From Lentzea albidocapillata (lineage in GTDB: Bacteria > Actinomycetota > Actinomycetes > Mycobacteriales > Pseudonocardiaceae), in contig NZ_JOEA01000009.1 in assembly GCF_000719115.1 (NCBI RefSeq), forward strand, positions 62,001-126,000: DNA of 64,000 nucleotides. The letters run 5' to 3'. The notes below the pieces were generated by a model. It saw only the letters and a program-made list of their open reading frames with translations, was not told the DNA's origin and searched no databases. Numbering within the stretch: the first letter of the stretch is position 1; every line of letters begins with the position of its first letter. Positions 18,764 to 28,093 of the stretch are shown in pieces. Position numbers and translations under genes: made by a program.

Positions 18764-21604
18764 GTGTCGTGCACACCTCTCGGTGAGAATCTCGCGGCGT
18801 GGGAGCAGTCGGTTGATCTGCCCTTATCGCTCCCGTTGCGCGGACGTGACGAGGAAACGCGGAGGATAAAGCGGTTCATCCAGGCGGCGGCGGAGTCCCG
18901 GCAGGCACGGATGCTGGTGGTGGCGTCCTCCACGGGCACGGGCAACACCAGGCTGGTGGCCGAAGGCACGTCCCTGGCCGCGCTGCAGGGCTTCTCCTCG
19001 CTGGACCTGTCGCCGGGCGCCTTTCCGGCGGAAGGTTCCAGGACGGACCACCCCCACGTCGTCAGCGTGAGCGCGCTGGCCGCCCAGATCGAGCCGCGGC
19101 TGGTCCAGCGGCTCCGGCACGGACCGGTGCTGGTCACGCTCGACGACGCTCACCGGACGCCGCCGCCGGTGCTCGGCGCCGTGAGTGCGGTGATGGCCAA
19201 GCTCAAGGATCTGCCCGTGTGCTGGCTTATCACCGTGCACGCCGAGCAGTTCGCCACGGCCGCAAGCGCGACGCTGCAGGACATGGCGCGCGTTCTTCCG
19301 TGCGACTGGATCGAACCACTTACGCCACTGTCGGACGACGCGGCGCTGGCCATCGCCGCGGACGTGCTGGGCGCGGAACCGGACCAGGATGTCGCCGCGC
19401 TGGTCGGCAGTGCCGGCACCACGCCACTGCAGGTCGTCGAGGTGGTGCTGGACCTGGTGCGGGACAACCAGGTCCAGGCCGTCGGTGGCGTCGCCCGGTT
19501 GATGGCGGGCCCGATGGAGCGTGGTATCGCCTGCGCCGTGTCACCGGAACCGGCCGGGCAGCTGCCGTGGCCGTTCCGGCGGATGATGGGCGAGCGGCTG
19601 CACGGGTTGTCGCCCCAGGCGCAGGACGTGCTCCAGGTCGCGGCGGTGCTCGGCTGCGGCTTCGCCCCGGAGGACCTGGCGGAGATGCTGGGCGAGCCCG
19701 TGGCCGTGCTGCTGCGGCCGCTGCGCGAAGCACTCGCCGCCGGGTTCCTGCGTGGTGGCGGTGCCGAGTTCCTCTTCCACCGGGAACCGGTGTGGCGGGC
19801 CGTGCTCGGGTCCGTGCCGGAGCCGATGAGGTCGGCGTTGCATCGGCAGGCGGTGACGATGCTGCTCGGCCGTGAGCACCGGGACGCCGTGTCCGTCGCG
19901 GTGCACCTGGTGCACTGCGCGCGCACCGGGGACGCGGAGGCCGTCAGCGCTGTCGACGCGGCCGCGCAGAGCCTGCTGCCGGACTCCCCGGAGGCGGCCG
20001 CGGCGCTCGCGATCAACGGCCTGAGGATCACCGCACCGGGCGAGCCGAACCGGATCGCGCTCGGCGTCACGGCGGCCGCGGCCCTTGTCCGGATGGGCAG
20101 ACTCAGCCAGGCCGTGGAGCTCGCGCGGGACCTGCTGCACCCCGAAGACCCCGGCCACGTGCAGTCGGCGTCCGTGCTGCGCACCTGGCAGACCATCGCC
20201 CAGATGCTGCGCGGTGACGCCACGACGGTGTGCACCGTCGGCCTGGAGGTCACCGAGGCCGCCACCGACGGGCACGACCTGTCGCCGGAGTTGTTGCTGC
20301 TCAACATCTTGTCGCTGCACAACCTCACCGCGGCGATCGGGATGGCGGACCAGGTGCTGGCGCAGGCCGGCCAGTTCAACTCGGACGTGCTGGCCGCCGC
20401 GCTGACCGTGCGGGCGATGGCGAGCTGGCGCGAGGGGAACCTCGACGTGGCGATCGAGGCCGCCGAGGCGGCCGTGGCCGTGCGCGACGAGCTGACCAGG
20501 ATCTGGCAGAGCGATCCACTGTGGACGAAGGTGTGGATCCTCACCAGGCTCGGCCGGCTCGACGAGGCGCTCGCCGGGGTGGACGAGGCCTGCGGCACGG
20601 CGGAAGCGCACGGAACCGGTGTGATGACGTCGGTCCCGCTCACGCTGCGCGCGGCCGTGCTGCTGGCCCAGGGCGAGGTCGCTGCCGCCGAAGCGGCCGC
20701 GACCACCGGTCTCGCGGCCTCCGAGATCGCCGAGATGCCGTTGTTCCAGCCCCAGCTCGGCGCGGTGCTGGTGCTCTGCGCACTTCGCCGGGGCGATCTG
20801 GTCACCGCCACCGACGGGCTGCGCCGGCTGGAGGAGTCGATCCCCGCCGGGCCCACCCACCCGTGCGCGGTGACGCTGCGGCTGATCGCGGGTCAGGTGG
20901 CCGCGGCCGGCGACGGCGCGGTGGCGGCGATCGACGAGATCCGCCCGTTCGCGGAAGACCCGGGGCTCTGCCTGCAGTTGCTGATGGAGGCACCCACCGC
21001 GACGGCATGGTGCGTGCGCACCGCCATGGCCGCCGACGACCACGTCCTCGCCGAACTGTTCGCGAGCACGGCCGAGGACCTGGCCCGCGCCAACCCGAAG
21101 CACGAGTCGGTCGTCGTCGCTGCCGCACACGGCCGTGCACTGGTGAAACAGGACACCGGCGTGCTGGCGGAACTGCGGGACAGATGCGCCGACGCGTGGA
21201 CGAAAGCCTCTCTCGCGGAGGACATCGCGGCCGTCCACCTCGACACCGACCGGGAGCAGGCGGTCCTCGAACTCAACCACGCGCTCGGCGGCTACGACGA
21301 GATCGAGGCCGAACTCGACTCCGCCCGAGTGCGCCGCACCCTGCGCAGGCTCGGCGTCCGGCGGCGCCGCACCACGGTGAGACGCCAGGACGACCAGGAA
21401 CCGGAACCCAGGCCGCGCACCGGCTGGGACAGCCTCACCGGCACCGAGCAGAAGGTCGCCCGGCTCGTCGCGGACGGCCTCACCAACCGCCAGGTGGCGA
21501 AGGAACTCTTCATTTCACCGCACACGGTCGGATTCCATCTGCGGCAGATCTACCGCAAGCTCGCCATCGCGTCCAGGGTGGACCTGGCCCGGATCGCGCC
21601 CTGA
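18764..21604 (+). CDS. staR: LuxR-family LAL transcriptional activator (StaR/RebR-like)
   Basis: 946-residue large ATP-binding LuxR regulator. An N-terminal AAA/NTPase region has a degenerate Walker A, SSTGTGNTR at 55-63, where the usual lysine is Asn61. The Walker B-like VLVTLDDAH follows. The middle is alpha-helical TPR-like sequence. The C-terminal HTH is LTGTEQKVARLVADGLTNRQ followed by the recognition helix SPHTVGFHL. Start is GTG. Codon 21 (18824-18826) is TTA, the rare leucine codon read by the bldA tRNA in streptomycetes, suggesting developmental control. As the only regulator beside the indolocarbazole genes it is the likely pathway activator. Confidence 0.85.
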   Translation: MSCTPLGENLAAWEQSVDLPLSLPLRGRDEETRRIKRFIQAAAESRQARMLVVASSTGTGNTRLVAEGTSLAALQGFSSLDLSPGAFPAEGSRTDHPHVVSVSALAAQIEPRLVQRLRHGPVLVTLDDAHRTPPPVLGAVSAVMAKLKDLPVCWLITVHAEQFATAASATLQDMARVLPCDWIEPLTPLSDDAALAIAADVLGAEPDQDVAALVGSAGTTPLQVVEVVLDLVRDNQVQAVGGVARLMAGPMERGIACAVSPEPAGQLPWPFRRMMGERLHGLSPQAQDVLQVAAVLGCGFAPEDLAEMLGEPVAVLLRPLREALAAGFLRGGGAEFLFHREPVWRAVLGSVPEPMRSALHRQAVTMLLGREHRDAVSVAVHLVHCARTGDAEAVSAVDAAAQSLLPDSPEAAAALAINGLRITAPGEPNRIALGVTAAAALVRMGRLSQAVELARDLLHPEDPGHVQSASVLRTWQTIAQMLRGDATTVCTVGLEVTEAATDGHDLSPELLLLNILSLHNLTAAIGMADQVLAQAGQFNSDVLAAALTVRAMASWREGNLDVAIEAAEAAVAVRDELTRIWQSDPLWTKVWILTRLGRLDEALAGVDEACGTAEAHGTGVMTSVPLTLRAAVLLAQGEVAAAEAAATTGLAASEIAEMPLFQPQLGAVLVLCALRRGDLVTATDGLRRLEESIPAGPTHPCAVTLRLIAGQVAAAGDGAVAAIDEIRPFAEDPGLCLQLLMEAPTATAWCVRTAMAADDHVLAELFASTAEDLARANPKHESVVVAAAHGRALVKQDTGVLAELRDRCADAWTKASLAEDIAAVHLDTDREQAVLELNHALGGYDEIEAELDSARVRRTLRRLGVRRRRTTVRRQDDQEPEPRPRTGWDSLTGTEQKVARLVADGLTNRQVAKELFISPHTVGFHLRQIYRKLAIASRVDLARIAP

Positions 21605-21653
21605 CCGCCGATCGGGGGTAGGAAGCGATCACCGGCTCGACCAGAGTGGCCGC

Positions 21654-22655
21654 ATGAGGATCATTGCGGCGGCACTCGCCGCACTTCTGGTTCTTCCCGG
21701 GGTGGCTTCGGCGACGGACACCTACTGGGAACTGAAGCCGACCGGCACCGACGCCCGCCTGCGCGGCCTGTCCGCCGTGTCCGGTCAGGTCGCGTGGGCG
21801 AGCGGCTCCAAGGGCACCGTCCTGCGCACCGTGAACGCCGGCCGGACGTGGGAGTCGGTGGGCCCACCCGGCACCGAGGCGCTCGAGTTCCGTGACATCG
21901 AGGCCTTCGACGCGCGCAACGCCGTGGCGCTGTCGATCGGGGAGGGCGAGTCGTCACGGATCTACCGCACGTCCGACGGCGGCCGGACCTGGCAGGAGGA
22001 GTTCCGCAACACCGACCCGAAGGCGTTCTACGACTGCGTGGCGTTCTTCGACCGGTTCCGCGGGCTGGCGCTGAGCGACCCCGTCGACGGCAAGTTCCGG
22101 GTGCTGCGGACGTGGGACGGCGGACGGTCGTGGCACGTCAACGCCACGTTGGGCATGCCGGACGCGCTGCCGGGCGAGTTCGCGTTCGCGGCGTCCGGGC
22201 AGTGCGTGACGACCAGCGGCAACCACGCGTGGATCGCGACCGGCGGCGGCGCGAAGGCACGGGTGCTGGAGTCGCGCGACGGCGGCCGGTCGTGGAAGGC
22301 GAGCGAGGTGCCGTTGCCGTCCGGCGAGGCGGCCGGGGTGTTCGCGGTGGCGTTCAAGACGCCGTGGCGCGGTGTGGCGATCGGTGGTGACTACCTGTTG
22401 CCGACCGACCCGACGCCGGCGTTCGCGATTAACGACGGACGCGGCTGGACGGCGGGCAAGCAGGCTCCCGTCGGGTACCGGTCGGGTATCGCCTACCGCG
22501 GCAACGGCCTGGTCACGGTCGGTCCGTCCGGAACGGACACCAGCAAGGACGGCAAGACCTGGAAGGTCGCGGACACGGGAAGTTTCGACACCGTGGACTG
22601 CGTCGGACACACCTGCTGGGCTGCCGGCGAGAAGGGCCGCGTCGGTCGCACGTGA
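21654..22655 (+). CDS. Secreted BNR/Asp-box repeat beta-propeller protein
   Basis: 333 residues with a signal peptide (MRIIAAALAALLVLPGVASA). At least five Asp-box-like turns follow: VNAGRTW, SDGGRTW, WDGGRSW, RDGGRSW, KDGKTW, which give a beta-propeller of the sialidase/Ycf48 type. Databases often label such proteins oxidoreductase or photosystem-stability-factor-like. No catalytic residues can be assigned. It follows staR by 49 bases on the same strand but is probably not part of the pathway. Confidence 0.75.
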   Translation: MRIIAAALAALLVLPGVASATDTYWELKPTGTDARLRGLSAVSGQVAWASGSKGTVLRTVNAGRTWESVGPPGTEALEFRDIEAFDARNAVALSIGEGESSRIYRTSDGGRTWQEEFRNTDPKAFYDCVAFFDRFRGLALSDPVDGKFRVLRTWDGGRSWHVNATLGMPDALPGEFAFAASGQCVTTSGNHAWIATGGGAKARVLESRDGGRSWKASEVPLPSGEAAGVFAVAFKTPWRGVAIGGDYLLPTDPTPAFAINDGRGWTAGKQAPVGYRSGIAYRGNGLVTVGPSGTDTSKDGKTWKVADTGSFDTVDCVGHTCWAAGEKGRVGRT

Positions 22656-22754
22656 GGAGGCGCCGGTCATCCCTCCCCGTCGCGGTGTAACACCTGTCGG
22701 GCCTCTGGCGAAAAAGAACGTGTCGGCCACTCCCGTGCGGGGTAGCCGAAGCAG

Positions 22755-23600
22755 GTGTTCGACGGATTCTCGTTGCGTTGCAGGGACGTCGGCGAGGCCA
22801 ATCTGCGAGTGAGGACCGGCGGTGCAGGGCCGCCGGTCCTCCTCTTGCACGGCCACCCCCGTACCCACACCACCTGGCACCGTGTCGCGCCACTGCTCGC
22901 TGCGGACCACACGGTCGTGTGCCCGGATCTGCGCGGCTACGGCGAATCCAGCAAACCCGGTGACTACTCGAAACGGGCGATGGCCCGCGACTTCGTGAAC
23001 CTGATGCGGGGGCTCGGCCACGAGGAGTTCGCCGTCGTCGGCCACGACCGCGGGGCCGCCGCGGCGATCAGGCTGGCGCTCGACCACCCGGACCGGGTCA
23101 CGCACCTGGCCGTGCTGGACGGACTGCCGATCGGTGCCCACCTGAGCCGCTGCGACGCCCGGTTCGCCCAGGCCTGGTACCACTGGTTCTTCCTGGCCAG
23201 GCAGGAACTCGCCGCCGCGATGATCAACGAGAACCCCGGCCTCTGGTACGGCGGCCGCCACCACGACACGCCACTCGCGATGGGCGTGGAGAACTGGGCC
23301 GACTTCCAGCGGGCGATCCACGACCCCGAGACCGTGCTCGCGATGTGCGGTGACTACCGCGCCGGGCTGGAGGTCGACCGCCACCACGACGACGAGGACC
23401 GGGCCGCGGGACGCAGGATCACGTGTCCGGTGCTCGCTCTCTGGTCGGCCAAGGACGACCTCGGCGACCTGTACGGCGACCTGCCCGCGATCTGGGCCGA
23501 ATGGGCCGACGACGTGCGGGTTCGTTCCCTCGACTGCGGGCACCACATGGCCGAGGAAGCACCCGTCGAACTGGTCCGCGAGTTACGTGAGTTGTTCTGA
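22755..23600 (+). CDS. Alpha/beta hydrolase, haloacetate dehalogenase-like
   Basis: 281-residue alpha/beta hydrolase. The oxyanion segment is LLHGHPRTHTTW. The nucleophile elbow GHDRGA has Asp rather than Ser, as in fluoro/haloacetate dehalogenases and epoxide hydrolases. The catalytic His is in DCGHHMAEEAP. The GTG start has only a weak ribosome binding site. Epoxide hydrolase activity is an alternative. No link to neighbouring genes is visible. Confidence 0.75.
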   Translation: MFDGFSLRCRDVGEANLRVRTGGAGPPVLLLHGHPRTHTTWHRVAPLLAADHTVVCPDLRGYGESSKPGDYSKRAMARDFVNLMRGLGHEEFAVVGHDRGAAAAIRLALDHPDRVTHLAVLDGLPIGAHLSRCDARFAQAWYHWFFLARQELAAAMINENPGLWYGGRHHDTPLAMGVENWADFQRAIHDPETVLAMCGDYRAGLEVDRHHDDEDRAAGRRITCPVLALWSAKDDLGDLYGDLPAIWAEWADDVRVRSLDCGHHMAEEAPVELVRELRELF

Positions 23601-23649
23601 ACGGACCGTTGACGACAGGTGGTGATGAGGTTTCGGTGCGCGCACGCGT

Positions 23650-23655
23650 TAGGGT
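23650..23655 (+). promoter_or_regulatory. Candidate -10 box of a leaderless pafB transcript
   Basis: TAGGGT ends six bases before the pafB GTG, and no ribosome binding site is present between them. This spacing fits a -10 element with transcription beginning at or next to the start codon. Similar TAGNNT boxes precede three other genes in this window. Confidence 0.4.
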
Positions 23656-23661
23656 CTGTCC

Positions 23662-24627
23662 GTGGCCATCGCACGTGCCGAACGCCTTGTCAACCTGGTG
23701 CTGTGCCTGCTGTCGACCCGTCAGTACCTGACAGCGGAGCGCATCCGCGCCATCGTCCCCGGCTATCACGAAGCGCCGACGGACGAGGCGTTCTTCCGCA
23801 TGTTCGAACGGGACAAGTCCGAGCTGCGCGATCTCGGCGTGCCGCTCGAGACCGGGCGGCAGTCCAACGCCGAGGGAGCGGAGGACGGCTACCGGATCGC
23901 GCGGCGCGACTACGAGCTGGGTGACATCGACCTCGAACCCGACGAGGCCGCCGCCGTGGCGCTGGCCGCCCGGCTGTGGGACTCGCCGCAGCTCACGGGC
24001 GCCGTGCACGGCGCGTTGATCAAGCTGAGGGCCGCCGGGGTGGACGTCGACCAGGACACGCCCGCGGCCGTCGAACCCAAGGTGCGGGCCAACGAGCCCG
24101 CGTTCCCGCCACTGCTGCAGGCCGTGCAGGCGGGGCAGGTCGTCTCGTTCGGTTACCGCAAGCCGCCGCCGGGCGGGCAGAAGGAACGAACGGTCGAACC
24201 GTGGGGCGTGGTCGCGTGGCGCGGCAAGTGGTACCTCGTCGGCTGGGACCGTGAACGCCAGGACACGCGGTGCTTCCGGCTCTCCCGCGTCGTGGGCGCG
24301 GTCCGGACCGTCGGCAAGCCCGGCGCTTTCACCGTGCCCGAGGGCACGGACCTGATGAGCCTCATCGCGCGCACGCAGGCCGATCCGCACCACACGTCGC
24401 CCGCCAAGATCTGGGTCGCCAAGGACCGGGCGCAAGGGCTGCGGCGGCACGCGAAGGTCGTCGAGGAACGCGACGGCGGCGACGTCGTCGAGATCGACCT
24501 GAAGTTCCCCGACTCGGCGGCCAAGTGGCTCGCCGGGTTCGGGCCCGACGTCGTCGTGCTGGAGCCCGAGGTCCTGGCCAAGTCGGTCCGCGACCGCCTG
24601 CAGGGCGCACTGGAAGGAGCGCGGTGA
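23662..24627 (+). CDS. pafB: WYL-domain regulator PafB
   Basis: 321 residues. An N-terminal winged HTH (RAERLVNLVLCLLSTRQYLT) is followed by a WYL domain containing EPWGVVAWRGKWYLVGWD. PafB and PafC form the heteromeric activator of the mycobacterial DNA damage response. Gene order pafB-pafC-tatA-tatC is conserved in actinobacteria. It overlaps pafC by 4 bases (GTGA). Confidence 0.92.
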   Translation: MAIARAERLVNLVLCLLSTRQYLTAERIRAIVPGYHEAPTDEAFFRMFERDKSELRDLGVPLETGRQSNAEGAEDGYRIARRDYELGDIDLEPDEAAAVALAARLWDSPQLTGAVHGALIKLRAAGVDVDQDTPAAVEPKVRANEPAFPPLLQAVQAGQVVSFGYRKPPPGGQKERTVEPWGVVAWRGKWYLVGWDRERQDTRCFRLSRVVGAVRTVGKPGAFTVPEGTDLMSLIARTQADPHHTSPAKIWVAKDRAQGLRRHAKVVEERDGGDVVEIDLKFPDSAAKWLAGFGPDVVVLEPEVLAKSVRDRLQGALEGAR

Positions 24628-25604
24628 CCGCGTCGAACGAACGGCTGCCGCGGCTGCTCGCACTCGTGCCGTACCTGCTCAACCGGCCCGCGATCACCGT
24701 CAAGGAGGCCGCGGCCGACTTCGGCATCACGCCCAAGCAGCTGCGCAAGGACCTCGAGCTGCTGTGGATGTGCGGGCTGCCCGGCTACGGGCCGGGCGAC
24801 CTGATCGACCTGTCGTTCGAGGGCGAGACGATCACCGTCTCGTTCGACGCGGGCCTCGACCGGCCGCTGCGCCTGACCGCGGCCGAGGCGGCGTCGCTGC
24901 TGGTCGCGTTGCGCGCGCTGGCGGACACGCCGGGCGTCGTCGACACGGACGCGGTGCAGCGGGCGCTGGCCAAGATCGAGGCGGCGGTCGGCAAGGCGCA
25001 GCCGGCGGGCATGGTCGTCGGGCTCGGTGCGTTCGAACGCGGGGAGACCGCCGAGGTTCGTGCCGCCGTGCAGGACGCCGTGAAGCGCGAACGGGCCGTG
25101 CGCATCCGCTACTACTCGCAGTCGCACGACGCGATGAGCGACCGAGTGGTCGATCCGATGCGTCTGCTGCTCGTCGAAGGGCGCGGTTACCTCGAAGGAT
25201 GGTGCCGATCGGCGCTCGGCGTGCGGTTGTTCCGGCTCGACCGCATCGACGACGTGCAGGTGCTCGACGAGCAGTCGTCGCCTCCGCCGCACGCCCAGCT
25301 GACCGATACATCGGAGGGGTTGTTCCACCCCAGGGACGACCAGAAGGTCGCCGTGCTGCTTCTCGAACCGGACGCGCACTGGGTCGCCGAGTACTACCCG
25401 GTCGACCACGCGGCGGAGCTCTCGGACGGCCGCACGCGTGTCCTCATGCGCTACGACGACCCGTCCTGGATGGTCCGCCTGCTCCTCGGGCTCGGCGGTG
25501 ACGTGCACGTCGAAAAGCCGTCGGAACTCGCGGAGGAGGTTGTTCGCCAAGCGGCAGAGGCATTGCGCCGGGCAGATCACCTGCTGTCCACCCAAGACGT
25601 ATAA
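24624..25604 (+). CDS. pafC: WYL-domain regulator PafC
   Basis: 326 residues from the GTG overlapping the pafB stop. The N-terminal HTH is LPRLLALVPYLLNRPAITVK followed by EAAADFGI. The WYL domain has DPMRLLLVEGRGYLEGWCRS, and a WCX-type C-terminus ends ...VVRQAAEALRRAD. It partners PafB. The open frame extends upstream inside pafB, but that extension is a shadow. Confidence 0.9.
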   Translation: MTASNERLPRLLALVPYLLNRPAITVKEAAADFGITPKQLRKDLELLWMCGLPGYGPGDLIDLSFEGETITVSFDAGLDRPLRLTAAEAASLLVALRALADTPGVVDTDAVQRALAKIEAAVGKAQPAGMVVGLGAFERGETAEVRAAVQDAVKRERAVRIRYYSQSHDAMSDRVVDPMRLLLVEGRGYLEGWCRSALGVRLFRLDRIDDVQVLDEQSSPPPHAQLTDTSEGLFHPRDDQKVAVLLLEPDAHWVAEYYPVDHAAELSDGRTRVLMRYDDPSWMVRLLLGLGGDVHVEKPSELAEEVVRQAAEALRRADHLLSTQDV

Positions 25605-25607
25605 CGT

Positions 25608-25886
25608 GTGCCTGTGCCGTCCACACCGACCCTGGCGCTGATCGCTCTCGGCCTGATCGTGCTCATCGTGATCGCGATCCGAGTCATCCGATCCTTGCGT
25701 CGATTCGCCCGTGCCCGCACTCTGGTGGGGGACGGGCTCGGCAACGGCGTCGGCCTGCTCAAGGCGCGCTCCGCGGCGCTGAAGGTGGCCATCGCCGGAC
25801 GGCGGCCCAGGGAACAGGCCCGCACCAGGGCAAACTCCGCGTACGATCGTCGTAGCGGGGCAGACAGGAGGATCACCAATGGGTAA
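25608..25886 (+). CDS. Small single-pass membrane protein, unknown function
   Basis: 92 residues from a GTG three bases after the pafC stop. One N-terminal membrane helix ([20 protein letters not shown]) is followed by a basic, Arg-rich cytosolic tail. The last 8 bases overlap the start of tatA, so it is coupled to both neighbours. I recognise no domain. A small protein between pafC and tatA could be a Tat or Paf accessory factor, but that is only positional. Confidence 0.65.
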   Translation: MPVPSTPTLALIALGLIVLIVIAIRVIRSLRRFARARTLVGDGLGNGVGLLKARSAALKVAIAGRRPREQARTRANSAYDRRSGADRRITNG

Positions 25887-26169
25887 CCTCGGACCCACCG
25901 AGCTGATCATCATCGCTGTGGTGATCATTCTGCTGTTCGGTGCGAAGAAGCTTCCCGACATGGCCCGTTCGCTCGGCAAGTCGGCGAAGATCTTCAAGGC
26001 TGAGACCAAGGGCCTGCGCGACCAGGACGCGGACGACGCGCCGGTACAGCAGCAGCCCGTGCAGCAGCCGGTCCAGCAGCTCCCGCCTGCCCAGCCGCAG
26101 CCGGCGCAGCAGCCCCAGGTCGCGCCTCCCATCGAGCAGACCAGCCAGAACAAGGCCGCGAACAACTGA
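25879..26169 (+). CDS. tatA: Twin-arginine translocase subunit TatA
   Basis: 96 residues. The N-terminal transmembrane helix [20 protein letters not shown] with the FGxxKLP hinge is followed by an amphipathic helix ([17 protein letters not shown]) and a Gln/Pro-rich tail. GGAGG precedes the ATG. TatA forms the protein-conducting pore with TatC, encoded 38 bases downstream. Confidence 0.95.
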   Translation: MGNLGPTELIIIAVVIILLFGAKKLPDMARSLGKSAKIFKAETKGLRDQDADDAPVQQQPVQQPVQQLPPAQPQPAQQPQVAPPIEQTSQNKAANN

Positions 26170-26207
26170 CCTTCCTGCTCTCCTGACTTGTAAGGACGGT
26201 CGACGCG

Positions 26208-27191
26208 GTGGCAAGTCCGTTCCGGTGGTTCGCCGAGCGCCGGGAGCGCGGCAAGCGCCGTCGGGGCAACGCCGACGGCACCATGTCGCTCAAAGAGCAC
26301 CTGTACGAGCTGAGGTACCGGCTCGGCCTGGCGATGCTGGTCATCGCCGTCGGCGCCATCTTCGGCTTCATCTGGTTCCAGGTGCGCCTCGGCCCGATTC
26401 CGTCGCTGGGCGACATCCTGACGGGGCCGTACTGCCACGAAGACCTGGCGAAGTACCGGGCCAAGATCACCAACGACGGCGCCTGCGCGTTGCTGCAGAC
26501 CGAGCCGTTCGAGATCTTCCTCGTGCAGCTGCAGGTCGGTGCGGCGGCAGGTGCGGTGCTGCTCAGCCCGTTGTGGCTGTACCAGGTCTGGGCCTTCATC
26601 ACGCCTGGCCTGTACACGAAGGAACGCAACTTCGCGCGGGTGTTCGTCGGCGCCGGCGCGCTGCTGTTCGTGGCCGGCGCGGTGCTCGCGTACCTCGTGG
26701 TACCCGAGGGCCTGAAGGTGCTGCTGGGGTTCGGTGGCGACAACTGGGTCACGGCGCTCACCGGTAGCAAGTACATCAACTTCGTCATCACGATGCTCTT
26801 CATCTTCGGTGTCAGCTTCCTGATCCCGCTGGTCGTGGTGATGCTCAACCGCGCGGGTGTGCTGTCCTACGAGAAGCTGCGCAAGTGGCGCCGCGGCCTG
26901 ATGATGGGCCTGTTCGTGTTCGCCGCGATCGCGACGCCGGGCACCGACCCGATCTCGATGGTCGTGCTGGCCCTCGCGTTGTCGGTGCTGTTCGAGATGG
27001 CGATCCAGATCGCCCGCGTGCACGACAAGCGCAAGGCGAAGCTCCGCGTGGCCGAGGGCTGGGACGCGCTCGACGACGACGAGGCGGCGCCGTTCGACTA
27101 CGTCGCGTCCGACGCTGACGGCAACGACCCCGGTGAGAAGGCCATCGCCACGGAGCCCCCGAAGCGCGTGAACTACGACGATGCCACGTGA
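26208..27191 (+). CDS. tatC: Twin-arginine translocase subunit TatC
   Basis: 327-residue polytopic membrane protein with six predicted helices. The conserved TatC N-terminal segment MSLKEHLYELRYRL and the FxxF-like PFEIFLVQLQVG are present. TatC is the receptor for twin-arginine signal peptides. A long acidic C-terminal tail (ALDDDEAAPFDYVASDADG) is as expected in actinobacteria. It overlaps the next gene by 4 bases. Confidence 0.95.
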   Translation: MASPFRWFAERRERGKRRRGNADGTMSLKEHLYELRYRLGLAMLVIAVGAIFGFIWFQVRLGPIPSLGDILTGPYCHEDLAKYRAKITNDGACALLQTEPFEIFLVQLQVGAAAGAVLLSPLWLYQVWAFITPGLYTKERNFARVFVGAGALLFVAGAVLAYLVVPEGLKVLLGFGGDNWVTALTGSKYINFVITMLFIFGVSFLIPLVVVMLNRAGVLSYEKLRKWRRGLMMGLFVFAAIATPGTDPISMVVLALALSVLFEMAIQIARVHDKRKAKLRVAEGWDALDDDEAAPFDYVASDADGNDPGEKAIATEPPKRVNYDDAT

Positions 27192-28048
27192 CGCGGGCCG
27201 CCTTACTGGTCTGCCCCGCGTCGGGCAAGGGGCGGGCAGCCCGGATGGCCGGGTCGACCGCCGCGGCGTTGCGGCCGCACGTGTCGTCGTTGACGCAGAT
27301 GGTCGCGCACGACGCCGAGGGCGCGCTGGCGATGGCGCGCCGGGCCGTCGCGGACGGCGTCGACCTGCTGGTCGTCCTGGGCGGTGACGGAGCCGCCCAC
27401 CTGGGCGTCCAGGCAGTTGCGGGCACGTCGACGGCGCTGGGCATCGTCCCGGCGGGCACCGGCAACGACCTGGCCGCGGCCGTGGGCGCGCGGTCGGTCG
27501 AGGACGTCGTGCACGGCACCCGCAAACAGCTCGACCTCGGGCGGTTGTCGACGGGGCAGTGGTTCGCGACGGTGCTGTGCGCCGGGTTCGACTCCGCGGT
27601 GAACGAGCGGGCGAACGCGATGCGCTGGCCCGCCGGCCGGCGCCGCTACGACCTGGCGATCGTCGCCGAGTTCGCGTCGCTGAAGCCGGCGCCGCTGGTC
27701 GTGACCACCGAGTCCGGGACGTTCGAGCTGGACGCGACGCTGGTCGCGATCGGCAACACACCGAACTACGGCGGCGGTATCCCCGTGTGCCCCGCGGCCG
27801 ATGCCGGAGACGGGTTGTTCGACGTCACGGTCGTCGAGGGCGGCAGCCGCGCGATGATGGCCCGGATGCTGCCGACGTTGCGCACGGGCAAGCACACCGA
27901 GCACCCGGCCGTGCGGACGTTTCGCGCGCGTGAGGTCTCGCTGTCCGGCGGCAACGGCTGGATCGCTTACGCCGATGGCGAACGCCAGGAGGCGTTGCCC
28001 GTCTCAGTTCACACGGTTCCTGGCGCCCTCACGGTCGTGGGTCGCTAA
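27188..28048 (+). CDS. Diacylglycerol/lipid kinase-like protein
   Basis: 286-residue DAGK catalytic-domain protein. The phosphate-binding segment is LLVVLGGDGAAHLG and nucleotide contacts lie in GIVPAGTGNDLA. It belongs to the YegS/DgkB family that phosphorylates diacylglycerol or related lipids. GTG start overlapping tatC. Codon 6 (27203-27205) is the rare TTA. Confidence 0.85.
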   Translation: MTRAALLVCPASGKGRAARMAGSTAAALRPHVSSLTQMVAHDAEGALAMARRAVADGVDLLVVLGGDGAAHLGVQAVAGTSTALGIVPAGTGNDLAAAVGARSVEDVVHGTRKQLDLGRLSTGQWFATVLCAGFDSAVNERANAMRWPAGRRRYDLAIVAEFASLKPAPLVVTTESGTFELDATLVAIGNTPNYGGGIPVCPAADAGDGLFDVTVVEGGSRAMMARMLPTLRTGKHTEHPAVRTFRAREVSLSGGNGWIAYADGERQEALPVSVHTVPGALTVVGR

Positions 28049-28093
28049 GTTATGGGGCTGTTCGGTTCGTTTCACGGTTTTCGGTAGGGATTC

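Noticed and set aside
18295..19137. Minus-strand frame over the staR leader and 5' end
   Set aside because: No recognisable domain and overlaps the regulator N-terminus; most likely chance.
24153..27761. Very long minus-strand open frame opposite pafB to the lipid kinase
   Set aside because: Arg/Pro/Ala-rich, no domain, exactly antisense to well-supported genes; high-GC shadow.
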